DNA of 64,000 nucleotides from Lepisosteus oculatus (GCF_040954835.1 NC_090700.1:20687501-20751500); one strand, 5' to 3'; shown: positions 50,330 through 62,930, counted from the first letter of the stretch. A program made the numbers and translations. The notes: generated from the sequence alone by a model not told the origin.

Positions 50330-51310
50330 TCATGTGGTGGTATTCACTGTATTGTGACAACCCCTCCTGCAGACATACCATGGACCAGGACATGTAGGGA
50401 GGGGGGGAATGAAAGCTCAGATAGAAAAAACATGGTGGTGGCCTGGCATAAGCAGGAACATTAGTGATTTCTCCAGATGGCATGTGATATGTCTGAAGAA
50501 TGAGGTTGGACAGGGATTTAAGGTTGAACTGGGGCATGCTTCTTGACTCTTAGGGTCGTGGACACACCTCCAGATGGACTTCACTGGCTTTGCCACACAG
50601 TGATAAATCATCTAATTAGTAGGTAAGTCAAAGCATTCCCATGTAGAGCATGTATACTGTAGCTTTAGTTGAAGCAAAGTTGCTAGCCACAGAAGTTTTC
50701 CCAAGGTGGGGAAAACTAAGGATCAGGGTACACATTTTATGGGAAAACTACACAATTAGTTTTAGGATTATTCGGGGTAAAGCAAACGTTCTACAGTATA
50801 TCACTTACTACCCCCAGATCTCAGGCATGGTAGAGCACATGAACCGGACAGAAAAATAACACAGCTTATCAAGGAAGTGCAAGAGATAGACAAGGGGTGG
50901 CACGTGCTACTGCCTGCCATCCCATGGAACATTAGGGCAGTGTCAAACTGATTGACAGGACAGACAATATTTAAAGTGATGATGGGACAGGTTATGAGGT
51001 TACCACACAACGCACCACCAGTAGTGGCCGGGGAGGGGAACATTTTCTTCCGTGGAAAAAATAATTGAATTCCTGAAGGAGCTAGACAGTATATCCAGAA
51101 GAGACAGTGAGCAAACAACGGAGAGATAAGAGGAAAGTAACAGAAAGGAAGAAGAGAAATGGGAAGGGTGCCCAAAAACCTTACCCCGATGTAGGTGACT
51201 GTGTATTAACCAAAAGGTCTGTCAGAGGGGCTTGGAGCCCAGATGGAACGGGCCATATCAAATTCTTCTTACATCACACACCTCAGTATCCCTGCGGATG
51301 AAAGGGGGGT
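50330..51310 (+). mobile_element. Endogenous retrovirus remnant, integrase region
   Basis: Short + strand segments resemble retroviral integrase of the gamma/epsilon type: a tryptophan-rich 'WWWPG'-like patch near 50430, a 'HLQMDF' patch near 50565-50580 in another frame, and 'YYPQISGMVEHMNR' at about 50807-50848 in the core region. A basic, lysine/arginine-rich C-terminal part follows (51107-51300). The pieces lie in different frames and are separated by several stops and frameshifts; LTRs, gag, protease, RT and env are not seen. It is an old, inactive fragment. Confidence 0.65.
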
Positions 51311-54300
51311 TGAGATAACGGCACTGATCAGAAGTCAAATAAGTGCATGGGGAGGGAAGTATTCTTGCAGGAGAAGAGATTTGTGAGGATGTGAATCTTC
51401 CTCTTAACTAACACTTTTCTTTCCACAAGGGTACCCCTGACAGTGCTTCTAACCCTGGGTGACCTACAGTATAAGATGCTGCTTGGTTTGCTCTGTTTGC
51501 CCTGTCTCTCCTAGAAGGGCGTTACATGAGATTCCCATCAGAAGACCCTCTGTGACCCCCTGATCCCCTATCGTGATCGTAGGGGAAAGGACCCGTATGA
51601 TACAGTGGGAGTTATGTAATCTGAGGAAAGCCACTCACATTTTCTGCATAATATAAGCTTCTCAGGTAATTGATCCAATAATAAAATAAATCGTCTTACC
51701 TGCTAAGTAAAAAACCTTAAAAAAGACTGGAAAAAAAGACTTCTACAGATACCTCCAAATTAGACAGAATGTAAAAAGTTGAGTAAAACAACTAAATACA
51801 GAGTAAACTAATAAACTGTTTGATAATTTTATAGCTTCACACAAGTAAAGCAAACAGAAGACAAATAATATCAAAACTGTATAGTAACTTTGAAAATATG
51901 AAAAAAGATTCAACAGAGTATATTAAAATGAAGTGGTAAAAAGAAAAAGATAAATCAATTTATGCAGAACAGTTGAATAACATCAGCAGACCTCAACAAA
52001 GCTCCACCAGTTCACAAATCTGAAGAAATTTCTGTTGGAAAAATGTGAAACTAGACATTCAGTACCGTTTCAATTCTCTGTTATGTGTTTGTGTAATTTT
52101 ACTTTTGACTACATGGAACTAAAGGATAGATACTGTATATACAGTACTAGTAATTCTTTTAGCTGCCAGTAAGAAAACTATCATGAGAAAATGGTTTTAT
52201 AAAGTACTCCCAATACTGGAAGAGTGGATCAATGTTATGAAGGGGATTTATATTATAGAAAAGATCACCTTTTCTCTTAGGTAACAAGTGGAAAGTTTTA
52301 GCAAATACTGGAAAGCCTGGTTTGGGTTTGTGGTCCTATTGAGATTGTGTGAAAGAGGGTGAAACAGTGTTTTGTCTAGATTGTTGGTTATTTGTTGTGT
52401 TTTTGCTGATTATATTCCTAGATGCACTGTAACCTCCCATCTATGTTGGCATATTATAAATAGTTAATTGTATATGAAAATGAATACAATCAAGAACTTA
52501 CAGATGAAAGCAGTAAATTATTTTACTTTGCATTGTTGTATTTGTAAATTCTTTCATCGTTAAATAAAAAGTAAGAAAAAGAACTACAGTACATGTCGCA
52601 GGATGTGGGTAATTGAGGCAATAAAAGCCTGGGTGATTAGGTTATGTTATTTTCCAGGGTGGTGTCAATGTTGCCTCTCACTCAGGGGGGGGCAACTACA
52701 GTTGGTAGGAACTGCAGTTGCAGGAACAATTGGGTATTGAGACTTGGAAGTGTGAGGAGTCGCAGAGCCAGTTTAGCCAGACAAAGGGAGGAGAGAGATA
52801 CAGGTGCTGCTCAGTCTTTTAATCTTGCAATTAATTTCCTTTTTTCGGACCAGACTTCTTATGACCCCAGTGTATTACTGCAATGCATAGAGATGGGGTA
52901 TGTGACGGGCCCAATACATACTGTGAATTTACTGTACGGTCTCATTTAACTACTGGCTTTGTTAGGGTAGGGGTGCATCCTACTGTAGTACTGGTGTGGT
53001 ATTTTAAGGAGTACTGCAATGTTCTTTTATATTTTAGGGTTAGAAACAATCAGCATTGATGAGTGTATTTCAAACCACAATAAAAAAAATGTACATAGTA
53101 ACCTGTAAAACTTTCAATTTGCATCACAAAACTAGATGAAATTTATAGGTATGCGCAGTACCTTGATCTGTAATTCAGAACAAGGCAACAAAACTTCTGG
53201 TGAGGTGCTATAGCCCTATTACATTGTAGACAATCAGGCTTGCGAATACATCTCTTTTAATCCAATAAAAATATTGCTCTGGAATTCAAGACGGTTTTGC
53301 CGACAAATACTACTTATTTGTTAACTCTGCATGCAGATCACATTGGGACATTTCTACAGTGAAATGTCTCCTGCACAACTTGTACTTATTTGCTTGTACA
53401 TTGCATTAGTCATTATGGTGACTAGTGAGCAGAAAGGACTGCATCACGTTGCAATTTGTTGGAATTTGAATGCGAGTTTGTGACAACATGGCAATTTACA
53501 GTACTTTCACAAAGTTCACGGTTTTGCACTTAATTCGAAATTTGGAAAATGTTTCTATAATTCAAAGAATTTATTTATTACTGAGATGTATTAACTGGTC
53601 TGAGAAATTGTAACTGCATTTCCCCTGTGAGAGACGTCAGAACAGTTCAACTGATACATTGGTCACGTATGTTAGAGGGTTAGATTTGGGGGAAGTTTTC
53701 TTTAATCTGAAGAGTTATAGTGGAGTTACAATATCTTGTGAGATGCCTACTTTGTTTTAACAAATATTATGTTATTAAAGCTGGGGGTGGTATGTCCTGT
53801 TGTGTTTGTTCTTTGGAAAAGGCAGTCTTGTTTGTATCTGAGTATCTTGTTTGATTTGTGGGTGTTAGTAGGTACAGTAGATGTGTGGAATGGTAGTGCT
53901 TTTTTCAGCAGTAGTATTGTTTTTGTTTTTTGGGAAAGGGAGTTAATGGGTGAAAACAGATAACCTAGAATAATGTAGTAGATTTTTGAATGTACTTCCT
54001 TGTGTTCAAGGTAGATGCAAACACATACTGTATTTCAGTTTGTTTCACTTCAAGACATTAAACAGCTGGAGATTGTTGGTTTGATCAGGCTGGTAGAACT
54101 AGGCTTTAATTCCGACCATATATACTGTATACCAAATGATCTGGGTCCAATTCCAGTCAATTTGCAATAAATATACCACTATTTTCAGATAGTAACTGAT
54201 AGTAACTTGGAGATAACTAATATGATAAAAAAGCATGTGAATTACACAATACTAAATTAAAATTAAGTGCTTCACATTTCATTGAAAATGTTGGTATTAC

Positions 54301-57300
54301 AATTGTTAGGAATAGTAGCAACTACAGTATATTTGTATAGTACTTTTAGTAAGTAACCTCTTACCAAGACTTTGCCTAACCCTTAAAAGATTGTGAATGT
54401 AAAGTGAATATTTAATATCATATGGAATACAATAACAACAGCAAAATGTAGTTGAAATGAACATGTCAAAATGTTTAAAATAACCACAAGTGAATGACTT
54501 AAAGAAATTGATCAGGTTTTTCAAAGTGGAATACAGTAGCTCTACCAGCTATATAACTAACTATATTATATTTAGTTCCATAAATTAATATTGTTAATGA
54601 GGTTCAGAAAATGTCTTTAGTTACATTTTTCTATTTTCATGATTCAATATTCATTGAAAAAAATAATATATTGTGGCTTTTTATAAACTATATAAACATT
54701 ATATAGTTAGAATGAGGTCATCAAAACTTTTCCAAAATACACATAGCATGTGACCAATTTAAGGACTCTAAATGGGAAGATGTTTATGAAGAAGGTGGAA
54801 TACTGTTGTGTACGTTTTATTTCTTTAATTTTAGGCTCCCAGTACCAGCTACAGTATATACAGTATGAATATCATATTTAAAAATTCATATTGTTTATGA
54901 CATATAGAGATATTGTACTTCAGTTATTTTGATTGTCAGCTACCAAAACTTTCACTTAATTACATAATTCATTAGTATTCTTTATTGAGTGGATTTAAAG
55001 ACGTACAATAAGGAAACATTAGATGAAGCAAACCTTTCATTAACACCTAACGCCACAGTTCCACCTATCGATCAACTTTGGTCAGTAAACCACTTTGAGA
55101 AATAATACTGCGCCTTGCTGTTGTATGTACTGTACTGTATAACACAGCTAGTGTTCTGAGTGTCTGCATCTGTATATACTGTAATGATATCTGCGGGTTG
55201 GTCATGTGAAAGCACCTGTGCGAGCCAGTGTGCTCAAAACTCTCTCGTTTCTGGTTTTACTTCTTCATTTTCCTTTTACTCCTTTTACCCACTCCCTCTT
55301 CTTGCTCCTCCTTCTTCTGTTTAGTATTTTTAAATTTATTTTCCATTTAAAGTCTGCTGAGATGCAGTGTTGTGGCAAAACTTGTGTTCATTCACTATCA
55401 TGCCACAGATTGTACTGTTATGTCTTGTGCCTTGAAATATTAATGGTATAAAGTCATCTGTTACAATGAGAAATATTGAACTAGTTGAAGAAATTGAAGG
55501 TTGATGTGTGTCATCTGCAAAACACACATTTTCTAGGATCACAATGACAAACTATTGCAATTTAAATGGATTTCAAAATATTAATTTTGCATCACATAAC
55601 TCAGAGTAGAGGAGTAACAGTTTTGATTAATACATGTTTGTGTTGTACTATCTAAATCTATAATACACCATGAAGGGAGATTTATTATAATTCATTGTGA
55701 AATAAACACTTAACAATTTATAATGATTATTACATAATTAGTTTTAGAATTCATATAATTGCTCAGAAATTAATTATACTTTAAAGCTACTTTGGTAATT
55801 GGTGGAAACCTCAATTTTGTCACTTTTGTCACTCACGGACAACGTTAAATATTCCTCTACTGACCATGTTTCACAAAACAGCAGAAAGCATGGGCTTACG
55901 TGTGTGAAGGATGGAGGAGCGAGTTAGAGCTCATTCCCAGGCCACGGACGGGATTTTTGTTTGATTTTTTTAATGGAAAAGATTTTGGATTTTTTTTTGT
56001 TTGTTATTTTTTACAACCTTTTTTCTCCATCACTCCACCAAGAAAAAAATATATTGGTGCACCGCTGGTATGGGTCATATTAAAAGAAGTCAAAATTATC
56101 CATCTGAACATTTTTTACCTATGCAAATACTGTACTGTACATACTATAAACAAAACACACGTATAAAAGGCAGACTCAACTAGGAACGCTGTTATTTTCA
56201 ATGTTATACAGTTTCACTTGCTTTCTTCTAGAAAGATGTTAGATTTGGATTTATTTTTATCTTCAGTCACATATTCTATGTTATATCCAGTCGAGACCTG
56301 TACCTATTCTTTATTGATATAAAGGCTGAAAATCCGGTTTCTTACACGGGGAGGAAAAGGCATCAACATTTTTTTTTTAAAATTTGAATCCAGAAAACAG
56401 TTAAAGTGCATTTTGGAATTCCAATTTTAGTGCGCCATCAATACAAATGTAATTTAAATCTTCTTGTAATCTTGCTGGCAAATGTTCTGGTTTTAGAGTT
56501 GACAAGAGATTGCGGGTCTAATTGCCCGAGTTATAATTTTCCGGAAAGTAATGTAAACTAAGACAAAAGAGAGCACATATTCGCAGATATATCCAAAGCA
56601 AACGTTAAATTATTTTAATCTAAAAAGGATTCCATTGCAGAAAAAATATTCCACATTGTGTTTTTGTTCAATCAACAAAGCAAGCTAATAAAACCAGGAC
56701 CTTTATCATTTGCACTAAATATACCGTAGTTTTTGCCGGCCCTTCATGCTGTAGATTTAATTCGTTCAATTTCGACGTTATGGCAGTTTAATGAGCTGAT
56801 TTTTGTATCGGTAAGGTTGATATAATGCTCAAACTTTAATTTTTTTAAAGAATAACATTACTCCTTGGCAAAAACTAAATAATTTTGTATTTAACCTCTA
56901 TAAAGACAACGAACTTCGGTGTGCAAAACTTTCTTGGATTCGAGCCTTAGATTTACAGTCAGTTTTATTTTCATTATGTACAGTATTTATCGAGAGTCGT
57001 AAAATGTGTTCTGCAGTAATCCTTTAGGGCGCTTGCTTGCGAAAGAAAAAAAATCAGTAAATATTAAACTCTCGACGACTAATTCCAGCTAAGGAAATAT
57101 TTTTCCCTCTCCGAAGTTCGTTAATTAAAAAAAATTTCCGGGTTAATTCTGAAGTCAGCGTGTTTTGTTTCTTAGTGGCGACGCAAAAATGCAGCTGTAA
57201 AGCTTTAATTTGGCAAAACGTCTAGCACAAAACACATTGGGGTTTAGGATCACTGTACTGTAGGTTCCATTGCATATGAAGTGTAATTTAAATATTCATC

Positions 57301-57559
57301 ATCATTTTTCCTATATTCTTTATTCTCTTTCTGAACTTGGAGTAGGTGCTTGCATTTCAACACTTAACTAAAAACGACTTCAAAATTTGATTTTTTTTTT
57401 TTGTTCAGTGCAGTGCGATTAATAAAAAGGAGATCTTGTGTGTGAGACACCTTTTTTCTCTGAAATTTAACTGAGAAAATTTAAATTTTCAGTGTTGTTA
57501 ATGCTCATTTAAAACTTTCATAAAAATATTCTTGTATTTATTGGCCCATAGGGCAAAAA
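51311..57559. other. Long AT-rich intergenic stretch without recognised genes
   Basis: About 6.2 kb. ORFs are all 114 aa or shorter with no familiar domains (for example 52644-52949, 55206-55451 and 55900-56166). TACTGTA/TACAGTA motifs are frequent (52133-52150, 54848-54867, 55125-55182 and 56128-56142). The part 56600-57300 has slightly more CpG words but no coding or promoter evidence. Confidence 0.5.
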
Positions 57560-57797
57560 TACAGCTCATTCAATAGAGATCCTCAGTTCTTTGCACTCTG
57601 GTACCTCATAAGCTAGGTTATAGCCAAATTTCCTGGTAGAATTCTAAACTACAGTATATCTTCAAAAAGAACAACTGCTCATTGAAGGGAAAAAGGAAGG
57701 TTTGTTCACCTTGACAGGTTCTTCTGATGGCCAATCATCAGCAAAGGCTCTTTTGTCACAGCTGCACTAGGAGGCCTGAAACAGATTTTATAATCAG

Positions 57798-57809
57798 GGG
57801 TGAATTTCC
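57798..57809 (+). repeat. Harbinger left terminal inverted repeat
   Basis: GGGTGAATTTCC directly after the CAG target duplication. Pairs with 60876-60887. Confidence 0.85.
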
Positions 57810-58454
57810 TGAAAGCATCGTAGCGCTAAGAACATCGTAAACTCGATCTTAAGATCGATCGTTAATTTACGAGTGTTTCCCAAAACCTATCGTAACTAAA
57901 GTAGCATGTTAAATCATTTGTAATCTACATGCTCCCCGACCCACTCGTTAATCACTAAGTGCTTCCTAAACTGGCTACCTTTTGAACCAACCTTAGCGAC
58001 AGAGATTGCCAGACAGAAATTTGGAATACTAAACTTAATATTTGACTAGATTATATCAGCATTGTCATGCTGAAATGCAGTAATGCTTTATTTATGTATA
58101 TATCATTGGGCTGTAGCGGTGGCTTGTATCTTAGGCTATACAGGCTACAATTGCAGAGGGTTATTGTTATTTGTGATTTATAGGGCTAATATTTATTTAT
58201 ATTTAAATTTTGAATACTGTTTTATGTTCTGTCATGATTGTTGACGGTAATGTTTATACCTATTTGCTTTTAAAGTTGATTGTAGATCCTGTATGTGTTG
58301 CGAGACCATCCTAATTTGTGCACTTGACACATGCCAGTGTTAGTTCATTTTCCCAGATGTCACGTTAATTTGACCAATTAAAATGTAGTTCCAATAAAAC
58401 CAGTAACTATATAAAACAGCAGTATATTCTCATGAAACACTGTGAATCTTAACA

Positions 58455-59603
58455 ATGGCAGCATGTCAAAGAATTATTGCTTTAAATCAAAGATGCCTTC
58501 CAGGATGCACACGATGACCGCGCAGTCAAGCTGTGTGAATTCATGCGGGGGTTCGAACAAACTTCAATCCACTTGATCATTCCAGTGAGGAGGCAATAAT
58601 TGAAAGATATGGGTTGCCAAAAGCAGAAATATTGGCACTTCTTAATCTAGTGGAGGAAGACCTTTCCAGACCCACCCGACAAACTATGCTTTAACCCCTC
58701 TGGTGCAGCTCCTCATAGCGCTGCCATACTATGCTGCTAGAGGATTCCAGCAGACTGTCGGAGATGCACATGGACTCAGCAAGGCATCTTTGTGTAAGTG
58801 TGTGCATAAAGTCACCAGACTGCTTCTACGCCATGCAAGAACCTACATCACATTTCCGTGCACCCCTGAAGTGCTGCGTGAAACTAACATCGGGTTCTGC
58901 AGAAACGGCCACATCCCCCGCTTTGTGGGAGCGGTGGATGGTACGCTGATACCGATTCATTCTCCCAGCCTCTTGGAGCCTAGTTACACCTGCCGTAAAG
59001 GGTTCTCTGCATTGAACATACAGGTGATTTGCAATCACCAAGGACTTTTTACGGATATTGTGGCAAAGTGTCATGGGAGTACCCAGGATGCCTTTATCTG
59101 GGCCAATTCGGCAGTGTGTCAGAAGGCAAGACAATGCGAATTTGGTGGTGGATGGCTACTGGGTGATAGCGGGTATCCCCTTCATTCATACCTGTTGACA
59201 CCTGTAAGTAACCCCCGGACAGTGGCCAACAGCCAACACAGCCCATCAGCGAACCCGCAGCGTGGTGGAACACAGTATAGGCATTTGGAAAAGGCACCTC
59301 CGCTGTCTTCATAAATTGTCAGGTGGCATCAGATTTTCACCTCAGCAGTGCTGCGCAGTGATAGTTGTGTGTGCGATGCTGTACAACATTGCTGTTAGAG
59401 CACACGTACCCCTGCCCAATGATGATGAGGAAGAAGTGACGGAGTTTGGAAATGTCCATACTCCTGATCTTACAGCACAGGGTGTATACGAGGCTGGTGT
59501 GGAGGCTAGACAGACCATCATCACTACCGTTTTCACATTTTTTTTTCCCCTCAGTTCAGTTTCAGTTTTTTTCTCTCGTTTTCCCCGTATATTTGAGAAA
59601 TAA
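58455..59603 (+). pseudogene. Harbinger transposase (HARBI1-like), frameshifted
   Basis: Would be a DDE-type nuclease that cuts and rejoins the element's ends. An N-terminal start MAACQRIIAL at 58455 soon hits a stop. Readable frames resume with 'EEAIIERYGLPKAEILALL' (about 58590-58650) and then the main open frame 58703-59314. That frame contains a helix-turn-helix-like 'GFQQTVGDAHGLSKASL', the first catalytic Asp in 'GAVDGTLIPI' (about 58933) and the second in 'WLLGDSGYP' (about 59150-59180). A frameshift near 59230 moves the third catalytic residue into the next frame, in 'RSVVEHSIGIWKR' (Glu near 59266). Another shift lies near 58690. The C-terminus is acidic. Vertebrate HARBI1 is a domesticated relative of similar size (about 350 aa). 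Confidence 0.9.
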
Positions 59604-59843
59604 ACACACTTTGCATAGTCTGCAGGAGTGTGGAAATTCTTTATAAATTGAATATATATATACATTGGTAACTTGTTTATATATTGCCTCCAGGCGGTGT
59701 CCAAGTGCCTGAAAAGAAAGTAAAGTAATGCATACATTAGGTTGCAAATAGAAAACTACAATAGAAGAGTATAGCCCAGACATGTTCACTGTAACTCACC
59801 CTGTTCAGAAGGCAGTATTATTGGCACCGATATAGAGGGCCGG

Positions 59844-60512
59844 TCATACTGTGCCTCCGACACAGCTCACTATCACATCGAGTTTCCTCTTCTTGTGTTC
59901 CATTAGCTCTGTGTGGTGCCTTTCTCGCTGCTCCAGAAGCTCACATTGGAGTTTTAGTTGGAGACTCTCCCGTTCAAGAGCTATTAGCTCTTGACTACAG
60001 ACACAGGCATTCACCTGTGTCTGTGGTTCAGAAGGTGGCCGTCAACTGGGGCCTGTCTGAGATGGTCCAGGGGTGGAATCTTCGCTGGAACAAAGGGATG
60101 GATGCTGGGGTGAGGAAGCGTGGGGTGGTGATGATGGAAACTCATTCCCACAGACATCTATCCCTCCAGATATTCCCTCTGCAGCAACAGGCCCGAAGGA
60201 TTGCCAGGGCTCTTTCCTCTTCTAGAGAAAGGGGCAATGTTGTCATCTGACCGTCTCCAGTCTTGGCCGTCTCTCTCCTCAATTCGGCCGCTCTTCTTTT
60301 TTTTTTCGCACATCAGAGCCTGACCGAGGTTGGGACGTGCTGGCACTCATTCTCTCGGCTATTTCATTACACTTAACTCTCTTCTCAGTGTTGGATAGGC
60401 TGCCGCGTGCCTTTGTCAACAATAACACTCAGTTGTTCTCAATTTCATCTAAAAGAAGAGCAAGCTCTTCCTTAGAAAAATGCGACTTACTTTTACGCCG
60501 TGTATCTGTCAT
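59844..60512 (-). pseudogene. Harbinger Myb/SANT-like DNA-binding protein, broken
   Basis: Minus-strand ORF starting MTDTRRKSKSHFSKEELALL, a trihelix/Myb-like first helix. A TGA at 60429-60431 interrupts after 'DEIENN', most likely from a CGA Arg codon. The same frame then continues with 'SLSNTEKRVKCNEIAERMSA' and 'RSGSDVRKK'. A frameshift near 60300 leads into 'DWRRSDDNIAPF'. The C-terminus, in a further frame, is a Leu/Glu/Lys-rich coiled coil ending KRKLDVIVS before TGA at 59844-59846. In active Harbingers this partner binds the ends and brings the transposase into the nucleus. It converges tail-to-tail with the transposase gene. Confidence 0.8.
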
Positions 60513-60875
60513 TGTTTTTGGCGTTCGTCCTTGAAACGATAGGTGTCAAATTTTGTTCCTATTTATACGCTTTTGCTTAATTGGTAATTAAATGATGTCA
60601 TGTTTACTTCTTATTACTTTTTCACAGCTTTATTTAATCACACTGAAGGACCAAAACCGACACCATATAATGAAAGTATTGTCAATCGATTGTTTTTCAA
60701 TTGACTTGTAATGCTTTTTGCTAAGCGACTTCAGGGGAGGGGTTAACAAATAAGTACTTTATATTCGCTCGTTAAATGACCGATTAAGAGGGGTTTTGGG
60801 AACGAAAAAATAGCTTGTACGTTACGTACGTACATCGTAAAGTTGCTCGTTAGTCTCTAAGATTAATCGTTTTTG

Positions 60876-60887
60876 GGGAACTCACCC
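60876..60887 (-). repeat. Harbinger right terminal inverted repeat
   Basis: GGGTGAGTTCCC in reverse complement, directly before the second CAG. Confidence 0.85.
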
Positions 60888-62930
60888 CAGAGCTAGTTGA
60901 CACACAACAGTCAGAAGACTCTGAAAGGACACAACATCGTGACAGTTGTTTTCCTTGTAATGCCTACATTAGTGCTCAGAATAGCCAGCTGCAGTACTGA
61001 TACAGAGATACTTGATACGGAGATTTGGAACATGTCTCATAGAGGAAGCCTAACTGCATCACATGATTTCAGATATTCTGACTGCTTTGGTGTAAGACCC
61101 TTTGTTTCCAGCATGAGATAATATAACAAAAATATGTCAAAGAGCTTTGGAGAAATTTCAGTAATGAAATACCGTCTGTGTAAACATGTCTGAACTCATC
61201 CAGAAAAAAAACCTAATTACTACACTCATACAGCACTAATGTCATTGCTCTCTTTCCACTGAAGATGGCAACACTCTCTCAAACCCATGCCCATCTGCTC
61301 CATACAGGCTTGAGTGCACAGTTCTGGTAAATTCTGATCTGGCAAGGGATTCTGTTTCTGTTCATGCAAAATATTGCAGGGTTGTGTGAATCAGCACTCT
61401 ACTAAATGTAAAAATCCCCTCTGTGTAACAAGAACTCTGTTACAGGGCAATGGCTTTAAAAACGTGAACTCATCTCAGGATTAACTTCACCTATCTTAAT
61501 TGTTCTCACCTAGTGACACTTGAGGCAGGCATTTGTGATGCTGTATGTGAGCTAATCTGCAGATATTTCAGACTTACACTTTTGGTTGGAACACACTTTT
61601 TTATATTTTCTTTTTTTTTTAGTTTATTTAAAGGTCCACATAACCTTCTATGTCTCAATTACAATTAAGTAATTCCCTTAATCAGACAGAGTATTAATTG
61701 CAAAGGATGAAATCCTAGTGTTTGCTGCTAGACAGCAGTCAGTGCCGAATGAGTGCCCTCCTCTCCCTCCATCAACCCAGAAGACAATCCTAGAAGATCC
61801 TCACTTACCAGAATGGAGGCCATATCGTTAATGAAGTGGTCTTACTTGGGTATCATAGTTTTCCTTTTCGTAAAAACACCAGTATTACTTTAATATTCAC
61901 AATACAGTATGTTTAAAATAATCACTCCATAAAACATTTAAATCCATGTTATTTTGGTAATTTTTTTGAAGCCACAAAACCTGTTCTCTTTATTCTTTGG
62001 TACCATAAAATTTCTCCAAATGTATACTATAAAATATCAACACATTTTCTACCACTCAAAATAAATATTGAAAGTTTTCACAAGCAGAAAGGTCTGCAGG
62101 GTCAGACTGATTCAGTGTAGAATGACACAAGAGAACAATTTATGGACAGAGTAACTTCTAGATTGTAAGAAGCACTGAAATCTTTTTTAAGCTCAAACAA
62201 GTGCCCTGCCCCACAAAAAAAGCAGAAAAATCACTGAGTCTTCCTTCTGTGCTCTTAACAGTTATCTCCTGACTGCAGTCAAAAGCAGTTTTGATTGTTT
62301 AACTTGACCTCTAGGCTGGGGCCCAGTGAAGTTGAGCAGCAGACTGACCAGGGATCTGGGAATCTCTTTTTTCATGGCAGCATCCTTTGAACCCAGCCTG
62401 ACCAGCTATCCAGAAGAAGCACAATGGTACTGTGGAATTCATTGCTCTCCTGCAAGAATGATAAAGGACAACAGGCACATTTTAAGCACACAACTCATAA
62501 TGCTTCCACTTCTGTTCTGCAGACTGCACATACACAAAAGGTATCAGAAATGTGGCCTAACTCTTCTCCCAGTCAATCACGATGGTCATCAGTCCTGATA
62601 GAGCCAGCAGGACAGCTGGCTCTAATTGGGATTCCTGGTGTACCTTGCTGTATCTGTGTACCTTAGGGACGAGGGACGGAAGTCAGATTTGATGTACATG
62701 ACAGCTGGGACAATGTCAGATGATAAGACTCTATGGTCACTCACAGGGCGACATCAGCCATTTTCATTCCTTTGGTCAGGGAGAGATTATAAGCCAGGTG
62801 CTTTGCGATCTTGGGTGCCACCTGACTGGCACTGAGGGCCTGCCACATCTCCTTGAGTGAGCTGAAAGACACACTCTCAAAGTTGGTGTTACACTCCTGC
62901 TGTTAACGTAGGGCAATGAATTAAACAGTG

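Larger units (their letters stand above)
57798..60887 (+). mobile_element. PIF/Harbinger DNA transposon, 3,090 bp, near-complete but decayed
   Basis: Terminal inverted repeats start GGGTGAATTTCC on the left and GGGTGAGTTCCC on the right (reverse complement), 10 of 12 matching. CAG flanks both sides (57795-57797 and 60888-60890). Uninterrupted paralogues at 9421-9440 and 30875-30895 show only one CTG/CAG there, so the CAG is a true 3-bp target duplication. Inside are the two genes expected of an autonomous Harbinger: a DDE transposase on + and a Myb/SANT-like DNA-binding protein on -, facing each other. Both are broken. Subterminal palindromes (CGATCTTAAGATCG near 57842, ACGTACGT near 60820) may be binding sites. 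Confidence 0.93.
57560..62930 (-). pseudogene. MROH 3'-region duplicate B (inverted; exons 31-35), split by a Harbinger element
   Basis: The reverse complement matches MROH exons 31-35 with their introns: exon 31 near 62770-62880, exon 32 near 62530-62650, exon 33 near 62330-62430, exon 34 near 61840, exon 35 near 61265-61340, and intron 35 at 60888-61250 and 57560-57797. Two in-frame stops kill it: TAG at 62557-62559 (from a Gln codon in exon 32) and TGA at 61279-61281 (from a CGA Arg codon in exon 35). The 5' half of exon 33 and the start of exon 34 are also diverged. Introns are kept, so it arose by DNA duplication and inversion. The Harbinger transposon at 57798-60887 inserted later into its intron 35. 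Confidence 0.92.

Noticed and set aside
58703..59314. Possible domesticated HARBI1 host gene
   Set aside because: It sits inside an element with terminal repeats and a target duplication, has frameshifts near 58690 and 59230, and is paired with a broken Myb-like gene; it is a dead transposon copy.
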